Shown piece after piece: positions 33,564 to 36,063 of a stretch of 36,063 nt of DNA; within the stretch, counting starts at the first letter, position 1, and every line of letters starts with the position of its first letter. Both the position numbers and the translations under genes were made by a program. Source of the stretch: Treponema sp. (GTDB lineage Bacteria; Spirochaetota; Spirochaetia; Treponematales; Breznakiellaceae); assembly GCA_009777335.1 (NCBI GenBank), contig WRMC01000019.1, positions 1-36,063 of the forward strand. The letters are read 5' to 3'. Below the pieces are notes generated by a model, which was not told where the DNA came from, searched no databases, and was given only the letters and a program-made list of their open reading frames with translations.

Positions 33564-34574
33564 ATACTCACCCTAAGGGCAGAGGAAGACGACGGGGGCC
33601 GGCGGCTTGACCGGATCCTCCGCAAGGCCCTGCCGAATCTTCCCTTCTCGGCTCTCTACCGTTATTTACGTAAGGGGGAGGTCAAGGTGGACGGTAAAAG
33701 GGCCCGGGTGAGTCATCGGGTACAGAGCGGACAAATCATCACCATTGAAGGCTTCCCGGAGGAGTATAGCTCCCGGAGCTCTGCGGCCCCCCCACAGAAA
33801 CAAGGCCCCCTCCCCGGTCCCAGCGAAGCAGCTCCCGAGTTGGTCCCCCTGGGAGACTTGCCCCCCCTTGATATCCTCTACCAGGGGGAAGGCCTCCTCA
33901 TTCTAAACAAACCGGTGGGCCTGATGGTCCACAGAGATAAATCGGGGGCCCCTACCCTGGATGATCAGGTCCAGGCATACCTGGGACCCTCCACCTCCCT
34001 CTCCTTTAAGAGCGGCCCCCTCCACAGGCTGGACTGGTCCAGTTCGGGAATCACGGTGTTTTCTACCACCCTGAAGGGGGCCAAGGAATTTTCGGCCCTC
34101 ATGAGGGAGGGGATGATCGAAAAGTATTATCTCGCCATCGTCGAAGGCACCATAAAAGAGGAATCCTTCTGGGATGATGAACTCTACCGAGACAAGGAAA
34201 ATAAAAGATCCGGAAGCCCCCCTCCAGGAACCCAGGGACAAGCAGCCCGAAGCATTGTAAGCCCCCTGGCCGCCGCCGGGGGCTACAGCCTCATCCAGGT
34301 GAAAATCGAAACCGGCCGGACCCACCAGATCCGCGCCCAGGGCTGCCTCCACGGGCACCCCCTGGCGGGGGACAAGAGATACGGGGGAGCCCCCCTCCCG
34401 AAGATAGGCGAAAAGACTCCGCTGGGTTTTTGTCTTCATGCCTGGGAGATGATGATACCCATGGAGGCGGGAGCTATACGGGTACAGGCGCCGCTGCCAG
34501 AGGGATTTAGGGAGATGATGGGGGGGATTTTTGGGAATGAAGGAAAGTTGATTGGGGAAATAAAGAGGCTATAG
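33561..34574 (+). CDS. RluC/RluD-family pseudouridine synthase
   Basis: A 337-residue enzyme that isomerises uridine in RNA, probably 23S rRNA. An N-terminal S4 RNA-binding domain (about 1-65, RRLDRIL and LRKGEVKVDGKR) is followed by a Pro-rich linker (about 70-100). The catalytic domain has LNKPVGLMVH, the active-site motif HRLDWSSSG (catalytic Asp near 157) and ETGRTHQIRAQ. The residue after the catalytic Asp is Trp, where Arg is usual (HRLDR). The subgroup, and so the target uridine, cannot be fixed by eye. It is divergent from the Rnf-like operon. Confidence 0.9.
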   Translation: MILTLRAEEDDGGRRLDRILRKALPNLPFSALYRYLRKGEVKVDGKRARVSHRVQSGQIITIEGFPEEYSSRSSAAPPQKQGPLPGPSEAAPELVPLGDLPPLDILYQGEGLLILNKPVGLMVHRDKSGAPTLDDQVQAYLGPSTSLSFKSGPLHRLDWSSSGITVFSTTLKGAKEFSALMREGMIEKYYLAIVEGTIKEESFWDDELYRDKENKRSGSPPPGTQGQAARSIVSPLAAAGGYSLIQVKIETGRTHQIRAQGCLHGHPLAGDKRYGGAPLPKIGEKTPLGFCLHAWEMMIPMEAGAIRVQAPLPEGFREMMGGIFGNEGKLIGEIKRL

Positions 34575-34584
34575 CCATAATGAT

Positions 34585-34750
34585 GCCATAACATCTAAGA
34601 CCTACACAGCACACTCAGCTCATGCTGGACAGGTAACCCTCCGCCGAACGAGTGTCAACGAGTGAGGTTCCCCTCCGGAACCTTCATCCCGGACGAGCTG
34701 AAAAAAGGCTCGCCGGGACGAAGTTCCTGCTCCAGCACAGATAGTTATGC
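34585..34750. other. Large imperfect palindromic element
   Basis: A 166-bp element bounded by GCCATAACATCT (34585-34596) and AGATAGTTATGC (34739-34750), which pair with one bulged base on each side. Inside, GCTGGACAGG (34624-34633) pairs with CCTGCTCCAGC (34726-34736) leaving one bulged base. AGGTTCC/GGAACCT (34665-34683) forms a 7-bp hairpin. TCCCGGACGAGC pairs with GCTCGCCGGGA (34687-34718) with one bulge. It lies directly after the pseudouridine synthase stop. It could be a non-coding RNA, a miniature mobile element or an attC-like recombination site; I cannot decide. Confidence 0.5.
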
Positions 34751-34871
34751 GTGGTTTGATAGAAGATGATTATCGAAACCACCTGCAAAGTATAGCCAAT
34801 GTCATACCATCACCACCCATAACAAGGTGATCGGGGAAGAAGACTTATGTCTGCTATGATTTAATATCACC
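34751..34871. other. Further bulged hairpins before the terminator
   Basis: GTGGTTTGATA pairs with TATCGAAACCAC (34751-34782) with one bulge. CCATCACC pairs with GGTGATCGG (34807-34834) with one bulge. AGAC/GTCT with a TTAT loop lies at 34841-34852. A second ATCACC copy at 34866-34871 could compete for GGTGAT. No gene is visible. Confidence 0.5.
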
Positions 34872-34872
34872 G

Positions 34873-34911
34873 AAAAAAAGCCCTCTGCCGTGTGGGGCGG
34901 GAGGGCTTTTT
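34873..34911. terminator. Bidirectional intrinsic terminator
   Basis: An 11-bp stem AAAAAGCCCTC (34875-34885) / GAGGGCTTTTT (34901-34911), with A-runs on the left and T-runs on the right. It can end leftward transcription of the lipoprotein gene and rightward transcription from the pseudouridine synthase gene or the structured region. Confidence 0.85.
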
Positions 34912-34942
34912 GCTGTTTCTGTCCGGGGTGGACAGGTGGTGC

Positions 34943-35773
34943 TTAGGTTAAACTATCCAATAGGTCAATGAGAGTTTCTATTTCTGCTGGAGTAAAGGCT
35001 CTGTCGAGTATGGGATTACCAGCTTTGTCAAAGACCTCGAAGCTTCCGGTGATAGTCATATCCTCTGTTTCTTCATCTTTTACACCCCCGACACTAATCC
35101 ACTCTTTCTCAGAATCTACGGTAAATGTACTTTCCACAGATCCGGCAACACCATTAATTTCAAAGAAGACTAGGACAGAAGCCGATAAATTCTCTTCTTC
35201 TTCATGCTCCCAGGTAGAGTCATCATCAGTGTTATCGAAGGTTTCATATTTTGTACGATCCATGGAGATCCTTGCGGCAGTCCTTACCCCACTTACTTCC
35301 ATCTTAAAAAGAAAGGTAACATCATCCATAGAAAGATCATGACTACCTATCCAGAGGGGATAAGTGGTATTAGATAAACCATATGCATATTGAAAGCTTC
35401 CAACCAGTTCAGTGATCCAATATGCCTGAGCAATCTGGTTCCTATGAGGAGCGGTCAGTTCACTAAAATCGAAGAGGGTAACTGTAGGTGTTGACCCACC
35501 CTTAACCCCCAGTTCATCAATAATATTATCCACCAGATCATTAACACCATCAATGCCCATGAATACACCCATGAAAACGGGGAGTAGATCCCCAGTAAAC
35601 ACATTCGCTCCTATATCTTCTTCTGTTACGTCCACCGAGTTGGGGGAGAACTGGAAGTCGTCCCCGTTGGATGGAGCTGAGGCTACGCCGGCGCCGCCGC
35701 CGCAGGAGAGGACATTGAAACCGAGGATCAGTACCAAAAACGCAGAACCCAAACCTTTCATCACGATTTTCAT
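34943..35773 (-). CDS. Lipoprotein of unknown function
   Basis: A 276-residue exported protein. The signal peptide has a basic start (MKIVMKG), a hydrophobic core and a lipobox-like NVLSC, so the acylated Cys would be near residue 24, followed by GGGAG. The mature part is acidic with no Cys and no motif I recognise. I choose the ATG at 35773 because AAGGGG lies 6 nt upstream; the in-frame GTG at 35788 would place that box inside the gene. It is monocistronic between a terminator and a palindrome-rich upstream region. It is lower in GC and less tightly packed than the operons to its left. Confidence 0.8.
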   Translation of the reverse strand: MKIVMKGLGSAFLVLILGFNVLSCGGGAGVASAPSNGDDFQFSPNSVDVTEEDIGANVFTGDLLPVFMGVFMGIDGVNDLVDNIIDELGVKGGSTPTVTLFDFSELTAPHRNQIAQAYWITELVGSFQYAYGLSNTTYPLWIGSHDLSMDDVTFLFKMEVSGVRTAARISMDRTKYETFDNTDDDSTWEHEEEENLSASVLVFFEINGVAGSVESTFTVDSEKEWISVGGVKDEETEDMTITGSFEVFDKAGNPILDRAFTPAEIETLIDLLDSLT

Positions 35774-35788
35774 GAAAAACCCCTTCAC

Positions 35789-35879
35789 GAGGGTCCCCCT
35801 CTAGGGGCCCTCAAACCGGGCCTAGGGCCCGAAGATTAAGCCCCCCTACGGGAGGATATACAAAGGCCGCCGGGCGGCC
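35789..35879. repeat. Three GC-rich palindromes upstream of the lipoprotein gene
   Basis: GAGGG-T-CCCC pairs with GGGGCCCTC (35789-35812) leaving one bulged T. CGGGCC/GGCCCG is at 35817-35831 with loop TAG. GGCCGC/GCGGCC is at 35865-35879 with loop CGG. They lie between the lipoprotein start and its probable promoter and could shape the leader. No gene is seen between 35774 and 36063. Confidence 0.55.
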
Positions 35880-35929
35880 AGTAATACCTGGAAAAAGAGA
35901 GGAACCCTGACCCGGGCCCTCCATGGCCC

Positions 35930-35962
35930 TTGACAAGGGATCTATGTGTTCTTAAATATAAT
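35930..35962 (+). promoter_or_regulatory. Promoter facing the 7-bp tandem repeat
   Basis: TTGACA (35930-35935) is followed after 17 bp by TAAATA (35953-35958). A perfect TATAAT (35957-35962) overlaps it at 21 bp spacing. Transcription would start within about 10 bp of the tandem repeat and run off the window to the right. Confidence 0.5.
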
Positions 35963-35972
35963 GGGGATCTAG

Positions 35973-36063
35973 GCCGGGAGCCGGGAGCCGGGAGCCGGGA
36001 GCCGGGAGCCGGGAGCCGGGAGCCGGGAGCCGGGAGCCGGGAGCCGGGAGCCGGGAGCCGGGA
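35973..36063. repeat. Tandem repeat of GCCGGGA, 13 perfect copies, reaching the window end
   Basis: The 91 bp are exactly 13 copies of the 7-bp unit with no variant, continuing beyond the window. Each unit has a GGG run separated from the next by 4 nt, so the plus strand fits a G-quadruplex pattern. All three plus frames encode the same heptapeptide in rotation (A-G-S-R-E-P-G). No start codon opens a frame into it here: the nearest ATG (35961) meets a stop after three codons. Confidence 0.95.

Noticed and set aside
34585-34911. tmRNA, RNase P RNA, SRP RNA or 6S RNA in the structured region
   Set aside because: I looked on both strands for a tRNA-like TTCGA end, a tag peptide frame, the RNase P core motifs and the SRP tetraloop motif and saw none.
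1-36063. CRISPR array, insertion sequence, transposase or prophage genes
   Set aside because: No regularly spaced repeat-spacer pattern, transposase motif or phage structural gene is visible; the only tandem array is the 7-bp repeat at the right edge.

Overview
The window looks like chromosome of a spirochaete of the Treponema group. The reasoning is from gene content and from remembered family distributions; no database was searched. It carries tandem DUF115 motility-accessory-type proteins, a trigger factor-clpP-clpX-lon run behind a tRNA-Leu gene, a GldG/DUF4340-type ABC cassette beside RNase Z, a FemAB protein behind metG, and an Rnf-like operon ending next to a GH57-like gene. As I recall, the Rnf/GH57 and tig-clpP-clpX neighbourhoods also occur in T. 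pallidum. Coding is dense (many 1-28 bp overlaps), and start codons include GTG and TTG.

Layout. 1-378: non-coding, packed with short perfect palindromes, plus a leftward terminator. 379-2854 (minus): FtsB/DivIC-like protein, membrane SpoIIE-type phosphatase, small coiled-coil protein. 2855-3214: divergent intergenic region with a rightward promoter and a hairpin-rich leader. 3215-8822 (plus): very acidic protein, an unrecognised protein and two DUF115 paralogues. 8814-9650 (minus): Memo-family protein. 9713-11047 (plus): two-TM sensor with a degenerate GGDEF domain. 11060-15955 (minus): rnz, then ABC ATPase, permease, GldG-like and DUF4340 proteins. 16062-22077 (plus): tRNA-Leu(UAG), tig, clpP, clpX, lon. 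22087-27425 (minus): GH57-like protein, metG, FemAB protein. 27482-33486 (minus): DUF212 protein, unknown membrane protein, then rnfC-D-G-E-A. 33561-34574 (plus): RluC/RluD-family pseudouridine synthase. 34575-34942: strongly structured non-coding region and a bidirectional terminator. 34943-35773 (minus): lipoprotein. 35774-36063: GC-rich palindromes, a rightward promoter and 13 perfect copies of a 7-bp repeat running off the window end.

The tig-clpP-clpX-lon block is a protein folding and quality-control operon. The 3215-8822 operon probably serves flagellin or surface modification. The most unusual system is the Rnf-like operon. Its membrane subunits keep the Rnf fold, but nearly all intramembrane cysteines and both flavin-attachment motifs are gone, and no RnfB is encoded. 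Beside it lies a GH57-family protein in which both catalytic residues appear replaced. The other unusual layer is intergenic: several regions hold runs of imperfect hairpins, often with exactly one bulged or mismatched base, and three divergent genes appear to start on leaderless transcripts.
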